Both the position numbers and the translations under genes were made by a program. From Todiramphus chloris collaris (lineage: Eukaryota; Chordata; Aves; Coraciiformes; Alcedinidae), in assembly GCA_025345505.1 (NCBI GenBank), contig JANVCC010000021.1, forward strand, positions 30,819,365-30,883,364: a stretch of 64,000 bases of DNA, given 5' to 3'. Position 1 is the stretch's first letter; the number at the start of each line of letters is the position of its first letter. Positions 1 to 12,280 of this stretch are shown here, one piece after another. Under the pieces are notes generated by a model. The model had not been told where the DNA came from and ran no database searches. It saw only the letters and a program-made list of their open reading frames with translations.

Positions 1-569
1 TTTGGCACACTGACAGCAATATATTCAGAGATCCTGAAAGATATTTAAATCCCCAAAATATGTTGTTACATACATTTTCAGTCCCTATGTATCATATCTG
101 TTTTTTCCTTTCATATATTTATTTTTGCTTTTATGATTGTGGGATCGTTTGCCATTGATACATAATCTGTTTGCAAACATTTACATAAAACTATTAACCT
201 GGACCACATTCAGTGATGTTTTCTGAAAACATTATTGTCAGAAAACATAGCTGTCTTTTTGCTTTCATGTTTTCATTCTTTCGACTTTATTGTATCTTAA
301 ATGATAAAACAACACCATTGTGTTCAGTCCATAGGTTTAATGACCAAAAAAAAAAAACCAAAACAGTTTTATATTTGATTTAGCCTTCTTAATTGTACAT
401 TTGTGATATAGCATATATTAACTATAACATTTGCTTTCACATCCTAGGAAGAAAACATGAGCATTAGGATTACTACATTTAAGCTATTCTAAGTTTATTA
501 TTTATACAGTCCTTGTTCAAACTAATAAATCCTATTGTTTCCTTTTTATTACCTGTTCACTCTGAAATA

Positions 570-870
570 GAAAGAATAGAATAGAATAGAATAGAATAGC
601 ATAGCATAGCATAGCATAGCATAGAATATTTCATTTGGAAGGGACCTACATTGATCAACTAGTCTAATTTCCTGATCACTTCAGGGCTGACCAAGAATTA
701 AAGCATATTAATAAAGACATTGTCCAAATGCTTTTTAAATACTGGCAGGCTTGGGGCATTAACCACCTGTTTAGGAAACCTGTTCCAATGATCAACCACC
801 CTTTCTGTAAAGAAATGCTTCCTTATGTGATGTCTTTTGCTTGCTAGGAACCTAGGGGCTTTCCTATGCT
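570..870 (-). mobile_element. CR1 LINE 3' fragment with pentanucleotide tail
   Basis: Read on the minus strand this is the 3' end of a CR1. It has the ttggaagggacctacattgatcaa block, the ggctgaccaa region and the conserved gttaatgccccaagcc/ggaaacctgttcc stretch. The element's 3' end is at about 625 and is followed by an AATAG/CATAG microsatellite (575-624), as if the CR1 tail had expanded. It resembles the copy at 31406, which suggests the same old subfamily. The 5' limit near 870 is vague because the copy is diverged. Confidence 0.75.
575..624. repeat. (AATAG)n then (CATAG)n microsatellite
   Basis: About five AATAG units are followed directly by five CATAG units. A single A-to-C change in the unit appears to have spread through the second half. 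It sits at the 3' end of a minus-strand CR1. Confidence 0.95.
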
Positions 871-1875
871 AAATTCTTGCACTTTTAGTCTTATTCCTTC
901 TTGCTGAAACTACCTTGATGACTTTCTTCTGAGGGGTTTTTGTACCTTTCTTTATCTCCTACTTTCTCTTTTCCTCTGCTATTTTTCTTATTCCTTCCCT
1001 GTTATTCTTTTTCCTTATATCTATATATGGATATTTTATGGTACCAGATATCCAGGAAGTTGGGAAGAACCAAACATGATGTGTACTGTTATCTGAAATG
1101 TGCCAGATGTTTTCAATGCACAACAGACAGATTAAAACTATGAAAAACTTAAGTAGGTGCGAATGCTTTAATAATGTATAGTAGATTTCGTACAATTTTG
1201 CCTAGAGCTTCATTGAACAACAGTGTGACTCAAACTATCTACAAGTTTTCTCACTCATAATTAGCCATGGAGGACACTTCATAGTCTGGCTAACTGAGGC
1301 ATCTAGCTTTAATGATATAGAAATACATTTTTTAAAATATTTCAATTTCTTCATCTACAATATGTGGAATTTGTGTTAGAACAAAAAATAATTAAATACA
1401 GAGTCTTCCACTGCAATTCATAGTCTGCTCAATGCAGAGAGTTTTCTCTGCAGTTTAGTAATAGAATCTGGGACTACAAGTACGTGAGTTACAGACTAAT
1501 GACAAATGAAGTTCTTCACTTTAAAAAGTCCTTGATTATTAACAGAATAGATCTTACTGCTCTTACAGAAAACTTTATGCATTGCTACATAGATTTTATG
1601 TGTATATTAAAGGTGATATTGTAATTTGCAATACACAAGGTGTGAGTAGCATTTAACCCATGGACAATTCCTAATAACTGCATTTCTACAGTTTTAATGT
1701 ACATAAATTTAATATAACACACATGGGGGAGAAAAAAAATAATAAATAAAGAAGTAAATAATGATTTAAAAAACCCTCTTACCTTCACATATAAGATCAT
1801 AGGTACTGAGTTTTTCAGTTCCATACATGAGTGAAATTTTGTGTCAATGAAATATCAGTTTGATGAAATATGAAA

Positions 1876-3160
1876 TATGAAGTGATTGACTGCAACCAAC
1901 ATGGCTTCACCAAGGGCAAATCATGCCTGACCAACCTGGTGGCATTCTATGAGGTTTCAACATCAGTAGATGGGGGAAGAGCAAATGATGTCGTTTACCT
2001 GGACATGAGAAAAGCCTTTGACGCTGTCCCACATGACATTCTGGTCTCCAAGCTGGTGAAATATGGATTTGATCGATGGACAATTCAGTGGATAAAGAAC
2101 TGGCTTGATGGCTGCTCCCAAAGAGCGGTTGTCAATGGGTCGGTATCCAAGTGAAGACCAGTGGCAAGTGGAGTCCCTCAAGGATCAGTACTGGGACCAG
2201 TCTTGTTTAACATCTTTGTCAGTGACATGGACAGTGGCATTGAGTGCACCCTCTGCAAGTTTGCTGACGACACCAAGCTGTGTGGGGTAGATGACACACT
2301 GGAGGGAAGGGATGCCATCCAGAGGGACCTTGACAGGCTGGAGAGGTGGGCCCATGCCAATCTCATGAAGCTCAACAAGGCCAAATGCAAGGTCCTCCAT
2401 CTGTGTCGGATCAATCACAAGCACCAGTATAGGCTGGACAGTGACTGGCTTGAGAGCAGCCCTGAAGAAAAGGACTTGAGAGTACTGCTGGATGAGAAGC
2501 TCAACATGAGCCATCAGCGTGCTCTTGCAGCCCAGAGGGCCAATTGTGTCCTGGGCTGCATCAAGAGAAGTGTGGCCAGCAGGTCGAGGGAGGTGATTCT
2601 CTCCCTCTACTCCACTCTCGTAAGACCTCACCTGGAGTACTGCGTCCAGTTCTGGAACCCCTATTACAGGAAGGATATGGATGTGCTGGAACATGTCCAG
2701 AGAAGGGCCATGAGGATGCTCAGAGGGCTGGAGCACCTCTCCTATGAGGACAGACTGAGAAAGTTGGGGTTGTTCAGCCTGGAAAAGAGAAGGCTCCAGG
2801 GAGACCTTATTGTGGCCTTCCAGTATCTGAAAGGGGCCTACAGGAAAGCTGGTGAGGGACTTTTTAGGCTGTCGGGCAGTGATAGGACTAGAGGGAATGG
2901 ATTAAAACTAGAGATAGGTTGATTCAGGTTAGACATTAGGAGGAATTTCTTCACCACACGGGTGGTGAGACACTGGAACAGGTTGCCCAGAGAGGTGGTG
3001 GAAGCCTCATCCTTGGAAGTTTTTAAGACCAGGCTGGATGGGGCTCTGAGCAACCTGCTCTAGTGGGAGATGTCCCTGCCCGTGGCAGGTGGGTTGGAAC
3101 TAGATGATCTTTAAGGTCCCTTCCAACCCTGACAATTCTATGATTTAATGATTCTATGAA
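1876..3160 (+). mobile_element. CR1 LINE, ORF2 reverse transcriptase half, nearly intact frame
   Basis: This is a 5'-truncated CR1 of about 1.3 kb. It encodes the second half of ORF2 from [14 protein letters not shown] through the palm motifs [11 protein letters not shown] and [14 protein letters not shown], the catalytic FADD box (around 2262-2273), and the C-terminal [21 protein letters not shown] block. It ends at a TAG at 3061-3063. One frame runs from 1870 to 3063 broken only by two TGA stops, at 2152-2154 (where family copies have Trp) and 2920-2922 (where family copies have Arg). The 3' tail ends in gacaattctatgatttaatgattctatgaa. The upstream endonuclease part is absent. Confidence 0.93.
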
Positions 3161-4239
3161 TTTCTGGAAAAGCCAGCTTCAAGATCTGCAGTAGTCAAAA
3201 AGGCAAAATCAAAAGTTACAGGTAATTAGAAAATAAAAATATAACAAAGCAGAGCACATCGTTATGCCACCACAAAAGTTCATGATTTTCCAGTATCTTT
3301 AATAATGCATGTATTTCTGCTTCCTTCATAAAAAGAATCTAACAAAACTGAAAGGTTTAGAAAAAGCCAACAAGGGTGATAAAAGATAAAAATCTTCTTT
3401 CATATAAGCAAGGATTAACTAAGATAAGGTTCTTCAGTCTAGAAAACAGTCAGGTAATGGAGAATATGACTGAAGTCTAGAATATTATAAGGAACTGCAT
3501 ATAGAAGGGCTCATTATTCATTTTTTTCTTTAAATAGATTAATTAGGGGTCACTGAAATAAAGAAATTAATGAAACAAGTTCTGTGAAAGCAAATAAAGC
3601 AGCAGAAGGCAGTTTTAAAACAGAGGGAGGTAAACCTTCATATACTGTGAGTGATTTGTTGTGAAAACATGAGTTCAAAAGAAGGTTAAACTAAGTCATG
3701 GAAGATAAGGTCCCTGAGAATTGCGAAATGCATGTGAAACACATCCACCTTAGAATGTTCCTGATCTGAAAGTTGAACATTGGAAGAATGTTAAGAGGGA
3801 TGACTAGATATTTGAAAACAGTCTTACAGTTTCCTCCCTAGAAACTGACTTACGTACACAGTCAGATTCACATTTTATCTAGACTAGATGAACCTCCCTA
3901 TTCTCTTCTTTTAATAAGCACATCTATTGTCTGTTAGGTCATTAGACATGTAAAATAAGAGTTCTGCATCACTGCTTGAGATCCTGTATAATGCCTTTCT
4001 TTCACCTGAATAAATTAATTTCATGACTGACATCTAAAATCAGAAGTAGGAGTCTGCCATCTACATGTAAAAACTATTAATATTTTATATGTTACAGAAT
4101 GCATATGTCATTTGAAAAAGGCTGACAGTTTAACAAAGGATATTTGTGCGTTCTTCAGCAGCCATTGAAGTCCAGATGAAGGAATCCAGTTGCCTGTGTT
4201 GAGGCATCTGCAAAGCAGTTTGCATATGTTTACATAAAT

Positions 4240-4812
4240 AATAGAATCAGGATCATTTAGATTGGAAAAGCCCCTTGAGATCATTGAGTCCAACTGCTAA
4301 CCAAGTTGGACCAAGTCCACCACTAAACCATGTCCCTAAGTGCTTCATCTACATGCCTTTTACATACCTCCAGGGATGGAGACTCAAGCATTTCCCCGGG
4401 CAACCTGTTCCAATGTTTTACAACCCTTTTGGTGAAGAAATTTTTCTTAATGTTCAACTTACACCTCCTCTGGTGCAACTTGAAGCTCTTTCCTCTTGTT
4501 CTATCACTTGGTACTTGGGAAAAGAGACCAACTACCACCTCACTACAGCCTCCTTTCAGGTAGATGTAGAGAGCAATAAGGTCTCCACTCAGCCTCCTTT
4601 TTCTCCAGGCTAAACAATCCCAGTTCCTTCAGACGCCCCTCAGAATGCTTGTTCTCTAGAACCTTCACCAGCTTTGTTGCCCTACTTTGGACATGCTCCA
4701 GCACCTCAATGTCCTTGTAGTGAGAAGCCCAAAACTGAATGCAGTATTCTAGTGCTGAGTACAGTGGGACAATCACTTCCCTAGTCCTACTGGCCACATT
4801 ATTTCTGATATG
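4240..4812 (-). mobile_element. CR1 LINE 3' fragment
   Basis: Minus-strand CR1 covering the C-terminal part of ORF2 and the 3' UTR. Translation on the minus strand gives [25 protein letters not shown] and [16 protein letters not shown], then [20 protein letters not shown]. Small frame breaks separate these pieces. The 3' end at 4240 has only a weak tail. It is 5'-truncated near 4812, just after the ASRTREVI segment. Confidence 0.9.
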
Positions 4813-5160
4813 TGTATGTGAGGGACATACTTCCTTAAAGACTCTGGGGACTAAATTCTCCTGTTTTCTGGCCTTCAGATGCTTCTCTGTAATGACTTCG
4901 TCTCCCAGATAGATCTATAAGACTGAGAAATCAGACTGTACAGATATGCTGCCACATGCAAATAAAACCTGCTGTAATTTGATAATCAGCAGAATATAGG
5001 CATCAGCATCTAGAGCTAATACACAATTGCCTAAACATAAACATTGAGAGTTTGATTGAATTCTGATGCCTTAGGGCATCTGAGATATTTACATGGGCCT
5101 GGCAGGTACAGCACAATATCTGCAGAAGAATTGCACCCTTCTGGCCTGACATCAGTGAGA

Positions 5161-5295
5161 TCACAGATTCACAGAATTATTCATTTGGAAGTAAACCTCA
5201 GGACATCTCTAATCCAACCTCCTACTCAAAGATATGTTCATCTATGAGGCTAGACCAGATTGCTTAGTCCAATGGGTTCTTGAAAATTTACAGAG
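5161..5295 (-). mobile_element. CR1 LINE, short 3' end fragment
   Basis: The start tcacagattcacagaattat and the following ttggaagtaaacctcaggacatctctaatccaacctcc match the reverse complement of the CR1 3' end. They are followed by the gctagaccagattgct part seen in other copies. It is diverged and about 130 bp long. No coding part is present. Confidence 0.7.
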
Positions 5296-6134
5296 TGATT
5301 TATAGCATCTCAAAAGCCAGTATTTATGTACATACAGGCAAATGAATCAAACATATAACAGTTACAGCATGTAGACTTCTACCTCTGTTGGAACTCTAAT
5401 AGAATATCCTTTCAGCTGTATGCACTGAACATCTGGTTTTTTAACTACTGATTATAGTTTTTATGACAATAGTTACATTATCTGGATTATTAATCCTTAA
5501 TTTTGCCAATCATACAGCAAAATAATAGATTCAAATCTTGTGCAAGCAAGTTCTTTAGATTGTTTTGGTTTTTTTTTTTTTTTTTTTTAATTGGCTTTTT
5601 GTTGTTGTTAGGTTTTGGTAGTTTTGTTGTTTTGTTGTTTTGGGGAGGTGTGCTTTTGTTTTCGATTGTTTGTTTTAGAAATAAGGGATGTTCCTAGACA
5701 GTATTACATACAATGCTGTGGAATGTCATGGAATATTGTTATATTGGATGGATGGATGGATGCACATTCAAAATGCTTTCAAAGAGATACCTTCTGGATC
5801 CTTCCAGTGTTATGTTGGAAACTGTTGAAAAATAAGTCTGGCTGTAGCCTACAAGGCAGTACTTAATTTTCTTCACTGTCTTCATGAAGAGAGTACTAAG
5901 ATTGTAGTCTTAAGGATAGTGAAACAATGATCTAAAAGTTGCCCAGAGTCTTTTAAAAATCAGATAAATATTTACTTTCATTCCACTTCTGCAAGAAAAA
6001 CAGTCCTGAAAACCCCTATATTCTATAATGAAGCAATATACATATGCCATCTGGTTTGTGATCCTCTCTCATTGCATGGTATTGTTTTTCTAGGAATTTC
6101 TGTCATTTTTGATTCATGATCATGTCATTCACAG

Positions 6135-6321
6135 ATATTGGCTGACCTAGAAAACCATGTGCTTTTTAAGGATGACCTAGAATGCCAGAAGCTTATTCTG
6201 GAAGCCATGAAATACCATCTTTTACCAGAGAGAAGAACTCTCATGCAAAGTCCAAGAACTAAACCTAGAAAATCTACAGTTGGGACTCTGTATGCAGTTG
6301 GAGGAATGGATAACAACAAAG
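6135..6321 (+). CDS. KLHL1: KLHL1 internal exon: end of BACK domain and start of Kelch blade 1
   Basis: This 187-bp exon encodes 62 codons plus one base. It starts at ATA-TTG-GCT-GAC after a ttcacag acceptor (AG at 6133-6134), so it enters in phase 0. It ends in AAA-G before gtatta, leaving in phase 1. The protein carries the C-terminal helices of the BACK domain ([26 protein letters not shown]), a basic linker (SPRTKPRKS) and the first Kelch strand, whose AVGG glycine pair opens blade 1. From family knowledge, KLHL1 is a neuronal BTB-BACK-Kelch protein that binds actin. The BACK region links the BTB/cullin-3-binding part to the propeller. From memory the sequence fits KLHL1 better than its close paralogue KLHL4. 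The donor departs from consensus (gtatta rather than gtaagt) and may be weak. The frame continues open into the intron to 6392, which is read-through and not coding. Confidence 0.92.
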
Positions 6322-9300
6322 GTATTAGAAGCTATTTGTTATTTTATAAAAGTTGTATTTTATATTTTCTTTATTTGAAAATAGTGAAATAGCTTTCTAT
6401 TCCAAGACTGAGATGGGGGTTTCTAAATCAGTCAAGAAATGCTGTCAATACTTTTGGTGCAATGTACTGATATTTAAAGAAAATTATGATACTGTTAGAG
6501 AAAAGAAACTGAGTTTTGAGTTTGTTCTTTGTTAAAAAAAAAATATATATTTTCCAGAAATAGTTGTATCCAAAAATCTAGACTGACATTTATTTACCTT
6601 AGTTCTTGCTTTTTAGAAACTGTTTCATTTATCAGTAAGTCAAATATGTACTCACTTCTAATCAATTAAAAAAGGCATTTTGATATGCAGTGGATTTCAT
6701 CATTAACTGGCTGTCTGAAATATTATGAATGACTTGTGGTCATCTGATTTATCTGTCTTCTAGAGAAAAATCCTAGACAGCTAGCTTAAACTAGATTACT
6801 ACTTTGTTAGCAGTTAAAGAAAGGTAAAATTATTGGTATGAAGCAACGGAAATTTTATTCAAGTATTTTGTTATATGTTGGGAATAAGAATTATGATGAT
6901 AAGGCTTTTCTTTCTCGTAAGAAGTCTAATCCACTGATTTCTTGAATAGAATGAAATAAAGTATTTGAACCAAAAGCTAGTTGTATCACAAGCCTGTATA
7001 CCGAGAAAGGCTTTTATTATTATTTTATATTGAAATTAACAATTCCACAGTATCTCACATGTTCATGTCCATATTTAGACTGAAGAATGTCTTCAAAAAC
7101 ATTAATTGTCATAAAGTAAACTGGACTTAAAAGTATAACATAAAATTAGATTGTCAGTATTTCACAACTCTGTTTCTAGGTGTAATTATTGCAGTTGGTT
7201 CACTAAATAGCTGTGGTAATATCATCTGCAAAAGGTCATTGCATGTTTTTCCTGTAAAGTTACAGCAATGAAGAAGATGTGTGACATGTGTGCAAAAGAA
7301 ATGCTGACACGATAGGAAAATACTGAGGAAAGAATGAATACATATGTCTACTTCTTACAGCTGCGGATTATTTTTGTCCTTTTGTCATTTATAAATGTTT
7401 GTATAGCTAAATGTTAGGCATGGATTTGCATGGAACATTGCCTTTGGATCATAAAATAACCTGAAGTCCAAATTTCATTATACTTAGGACAAATGATGAC
7501 AAACATTTTAACATTCAGGTAGTGGAAATGACCAGAAGCCCAATTTAGGTGCAGCTATATAGCTATATTTTTTCTAGCTTACTATACAGATCTGTTCCTC
7601 AACTGTATAGGAAATCAAAATATGGAAATATTTAGGAAGACAGAACTTAGCACCATTGTAGCATCAACACACAGTCTATTTTGCAGATTCAGGTCAGGCA
7701 GAAGAGGTTGATTTCTGTAGCAGCAGGAGAGAACACAGCATGACAGAGGTTCATCCCTCTTGTCGATACAAACTCTGACTGAAAACAAAAGGACGAGGGC
7801 TTCTCTACATTTACAGCAGATTAAAACTGCTTTGAGAGAGGGCCTGGTGTTGCAGAGCAACATCTGCATACTAGGAGGCTTTGTTACAGCCTTTTTACCA
7901 GTAACTCAGGATTTGCAGCAATGTGGCCTCAACTTGCATATGTTCAGCTCATCCTTCTTGTAATGCTTCTGTGTCCTTGACTAGCTTGTCCACTGACTCT
8001 TGTTCCCAGGTGTCAGTTCCAGAGACCTGAGTGCTGGATGCATGTTTAAAGATTCACTGAGTTTATAAAGCATGCCTCAATATTTGGACTGTTAGGTGAT
8101 ACTGATACTATATTTTCTCTCTTCAGTAATTATTAATATATATTTCCCACCCCCCTAACTTTCTCCATTGAAATGCTACTATGGATGATTTCAATTCACA
8201 AGGATGTATTTTTAATGCCTCCTGGTGTTTGCTACCACGTATGAAATGCTTACATATAAGAACTAGATGAGTTAAGCAAATTAGCAATTTATTAGCTAAC
8301 ATATAAAACAGTAGGTAAGTTCTTGTATTATGGAAATATTTGAAAGTTATGTAGCCATCACATAAAAATTAGCCTAGCATGATAAATCAAGTTTGTTTTG
8401 AAATCTGTTCTATAGCTATCTTCTTTTCTGTAAAAAAGAGGTGATAATTAAACTCTGTCAGTCAGTGACTGGAATTAAACCTTATGTGAAAAGTTACTGC
8501 AGCATACCACTACTAACTGGATAAACTTGGAAGGGACAAAGTTAGATAATTTTGTAAACCTGATTTGCTAAATGTACATAACCTCATTTAAATCCATGTT
8601 TCTACACACCTTTGTTTATTCATTCACTTAATTTGAAAGGCACATGTAAGAAGCAGATTTTTTCTATATGTTTACATTGATAGAATAAGATATATTAACA
8701 GAGTAGAAGTTTATGCATCTGACAATGTTCTATTCACTTTACCCATCCATATCATCACACTTACAGGATTAGCAGAGTTTAATCATCACGTAGTATACAG
8801 AAGGTGTCTAAGTGCCCATATAAAAGAGGATGCAAGAAGTGGACATACACCAGTTTGGAAGAATGGTAACACACCAACTTCTTGCAGCCATCTTGGAATC
8901 CCAAATGCAGAACAAAAGCCATGTGATAGAACATGATGTATATGATCTGTGTTAGATAGTGCTATGGAAAAATGTGATGAAGAAAATGTGCTTGCATAGA
9001 AAGAGGAGATTGGCATAAATAATTGAGCAGTGTTATATTGATGGCAGAATACCTCTCACCAGGTATTCTAACCTATCTCACTACATAGCAGGTAGAATAA
9101 TAAAGAACATGGAGAATCTGCAAAAACAGAAAACGAAAGAAAAGTGTACGGGTAACCATGATGTAAACAGAGTGGTATATCTTATTTTTGGAATAATCCT
9201 AAATTATTTTATCAAAAGCCTAGATTAGCTCATTATTTACAGAATCACAGTAAGTAAATACAATGAAAAAATAAATTAAAAATCACATGAGCAAGAAACT

Positions 9301-10611
9301 CTTCCACAAAAATGTGACAAGTATAACAGAGTGAACCATTGATTTAGTGAAACACTGATACTGTTTTTCATTAATCTTGTGACTAGATATAAAACCTATC
9401 ACAAAAATTGCTTTGATTGTAAATAGGCGAGGTGTATCATTAGTCTGTATCAAGCAGTATTAAAAGTGCTTTCATTATTACTTAGATTTTTTTTTTTTTA
9501 GAAAGATCTTTGATATTACCACAGATATATTGAAAAAATAATCTCCTGAAATGTGAAATTGTGAAGTCTTCAGTCTTTTTCCTTAGCCTCCCATGTTGCA
9601 TATTTTGCCTATTCTTTATTGGTTTTCCATTATTTGTAATAATCATATTTTGTTTACAAATATGGTTTATTAAATGTGGTTTAGAACTTATATATCATTA
9701 TTTCGCAAGAATGCCATCTAACATAGCTACATGAAATTATTCTTTTGTTATGCTAAATTAAAGAATCATGTCATCATAGGCTTAAAATACCTCAAAGAAG
9801 GTAAGCCAAAATAAGTTATGCCTCTGATGTTCTAAACAGCTGTCTGCCTATCACTTTTATTCAGATGTCTACATCTGTGCTCTGAAATCTTGTCTGCTCT
9901 ATTTCAGTAACAGTTCTGTCACAGACACACAATTCCAGTGTTTTAAAATATCATAAGCAAGTGATTTTACTGAGACAGATGATTGCAACGTAATGTTTAC
10001 TCAGTTTCATGTAATATATTTTAGTATTCTTACACTTTCTGGAGTCTTTTTTTTTTTTTTTTTTTTCCCCTTGAAAAAATTAACACATTTAGTTTTTTTG
10101 TTTTTTTTAAACATAAAATATGTGCTGATATAATCCTATGTTCTCACAGACTTTCTCTAGATAGCAATGGGAAACAAGATACCTTAACTGTAAAATACCC
10201 TAATAAGCAATTAGTATTTCACTAGCTTTAGGTCAACACTGTGTACCAATGGCCAACTCTGTTTTCCTTTTTTTTTTACCCTTTTCAGAAGATTCAACAG
10301 GAAAATAATAATGGAGTATATAGACAGGAACAACAACAAAAAAGTATTTCTCATCAGTCATCAAACTAGCATAGTAATGATGTTGTTATCATGATGGGCT
10401 TTCTTGAGAAAATTAGAATATGAAAATATTCTAGGCAGGCAGGTTATGCAGAATGTGTAACTGAATTTTTCAGTGTCTATATTGCAAATGTGCATCAAAA
10501 TTTACTTTTCATTTTATATCATTTAAATGGAACAGGCAGAAGTTAACTGTTTGTGAAAAACAAAACAAAACAAAAACACGCACTGCTTTTTAAAACAGAA
10601 AACAAAACAAC

Positions 10612-11110
10612 TTATTTTAGGAGCCTTAGTTTATCTATTGCAGAATTTATTTCAGTCATTTTAATGTATTCCAAGAGTTCATCACATTGGATATATGTTC
10701 GATAAACTGCAAAAAGAGTAGAGGAGACACATGCAAGGCAGCAGGGCAATTTAGAGAACCTCTGTACTCTTGGAAACCTTAGCTTTTTCAATACACTAAA
10801 CAATTTATGTTCCCTATCTCCCAAGTTTCATTAAGGGTTATTACTACTGGGATTTGCTTGGAGTAAACCAAATAGTTTCTTCCAGCACAAATCCTGAAAT
10901 ACCGGATGTTGTTCTGGAGACAGTTTGCTGCTGAAACCACCTTCAATAGCCAATGTGGATAAGACTTCAAAAACTTTGACACCTCCTACCCTGTGCAGTA
11001 CCTCAGCTATATCTTGCACCTTCAGCCACCTCATAAACCTTCATCTCAAGTTCTAGGAAATGCTCCGAAGGGCTCCAAGTGAACTTCAGTACATCTCTCA
11101 CCTTATTTCT
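10612..11110 (-). pseudogene. Coding-like relic, unidentified
   Basis: On the minus strand one frame reads 141 codons from 11034 down to 10612 with only two adjacent stops (10833-10828). Its composition is protein-like: MRWLKVQDIAEVLHRVGG, LAIEGGFSSKLSPEQHPVF, QDLCWKKLFGLLQ, then KLFSVLKKLRFPRVQRF, LPCCLACVSSTLFAVYRTY and LLEYIKMTEINSAIDKL. Just upstream, in another frame, lies RDVLKFTWSPSEHFLELEMKVYEV, so a frameshift near 11030 would extend it to about 11110. I do not recognise the protein. No splice signals or poly(A) tail were evident. It could be a processed pseudogene, an exon relic or a transposon fragment, and chance is not excluded. Confidence 0.4.
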
Positions 11111-11802
11111 AACACTCTGAACAGGAAAACCAAATAACTAAACACATTTATGTCTTTGGACAATGAAAAGCACCAAATAGATCCCAATGGATACTGCACG
11201 TTAGTTGTCTCCCATCCATGCAAGTTAGGCATAGCACACTTTACAACAGGTTTATCTTAGAGGGAAGTAATTGTAGCAGACCAAGGAATTGAGCCAACAG
11301 CAAAGCAGTGTGGATGAACATCTGAAGAGCTATAATGATAAATAATAAAAGAAGGCTGGGGGAAATGGGAAATTGTTGCAGTTGCAGTGACAAACTGCTC
11401 AGTTCTCATTGTTTAAACCAAATCAGGATCAAAACAGCTTATTGATTTGCTTATATTGCATTATTAATTGTCAATCAGATGAATAATGTGTTTACAATTT
11501 ATATCAGTCATGCAGTAGGTAAACGCAAATACGAGACACTTACAAAATATGTATTAACTTCTCCAAATTTCTGAACAACCTTCTTGAGCAAATCCCCAAA
11601 ATTTCTAGTCACACACATGCATACACACATACAAACACAGATACATGCACCCCTGCTCTCACAGTTTTTGCAGGTCACCACCACCCCTCCCCAGCAGTGC
11701 TTGCTTCACTGGGTGCACATTCCTCCTGCAAAAGGTGCAGTTGCCCCAGCATTTGCTGCTGTCCACATGTAGAAATTCTTATTTCCCCTCACAACAAGAA
11801 TG

Positions 11803-12280
11803 TACAACAATGAAGTACTAGAGTGTGTCCAAAGAAGGGCAACAAAGCTGGTGAAGGGTCTAGAGCACAAGTCTCACAGGGAGTGGCTGAGAGAATTGGG
11901 GTTGCTTAGCTTGGAAAAAAGGAGGCTGAGGGGAAACCTTATCACTCTCTACAGCCACCTGAAAGGAGGTTATAGAGAGGTGGGGGTTTGTCTAACCACG
12001 TAACAAATGATAGAACAAGAGGGAATGCCCTTAAACTGCACCAAGGGAAGTTTAGATTGAATATTAGGAAGAATTTTTTACTGAAAGGGTTATCAAGCAC
12101 TGGATTAGTTTGCCTAGGAAAGTGGGTGAGTCCCCATCCATGGAGGTATTTAAGAGTTGTGTAGGCATAGTGCTGAGGGATATGGTTTAGTCACTGTCTT
12201 GTCAGTGTTAGGTTAATGGTTGGACTAGATGATCTTAAAGGTCTTTTCCAATCTAGTAAATTCTGTGATTCTGTGATTTG
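11803..12280 (+). mobile_element. CR1 LINE 3' fragment
   Basis: 5'-truncated CR1. The frame starting at 11800 reads [19 protein letters not shown] and [17 protein letters not shown] with a stop at about 12001. The KKFFTKR-like block follows in broken frames. The 3' UTR (ggactagatgatcttaaaggtc) and the tail aaattctgtgattctgtgat close the element. Confidence 0.93.

Larger units (their letters stand above)
1..6134 (+). other. KLHL1: KLHL1 intron (5' part outside the window)
   Basis: This is AT-rich intronic DNA ending at the acceptor of the 6135 exon. Stretches without a recognised element are 1-570, about 960-1870, 3165-4238, 4815-5160 and 5300-6134. In these I see only AT-rich unique sequence, short homopolymers and a T/G-rich stretch near 5569-5680. 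The elements inside are listed separately. No second gene or RNA gene is visible. Confidence 0.85.

Noticed and set aside
940-1195. Overlapping frames on both strands near 1 kb
   Set aside because: Short, low-complexity, and without resemblance to any family.
6322-6392. Open frame running past the BACK exon
   Set aside because: The Kelch glycine codon is completed by the exon at 34170, so the extension is intron.
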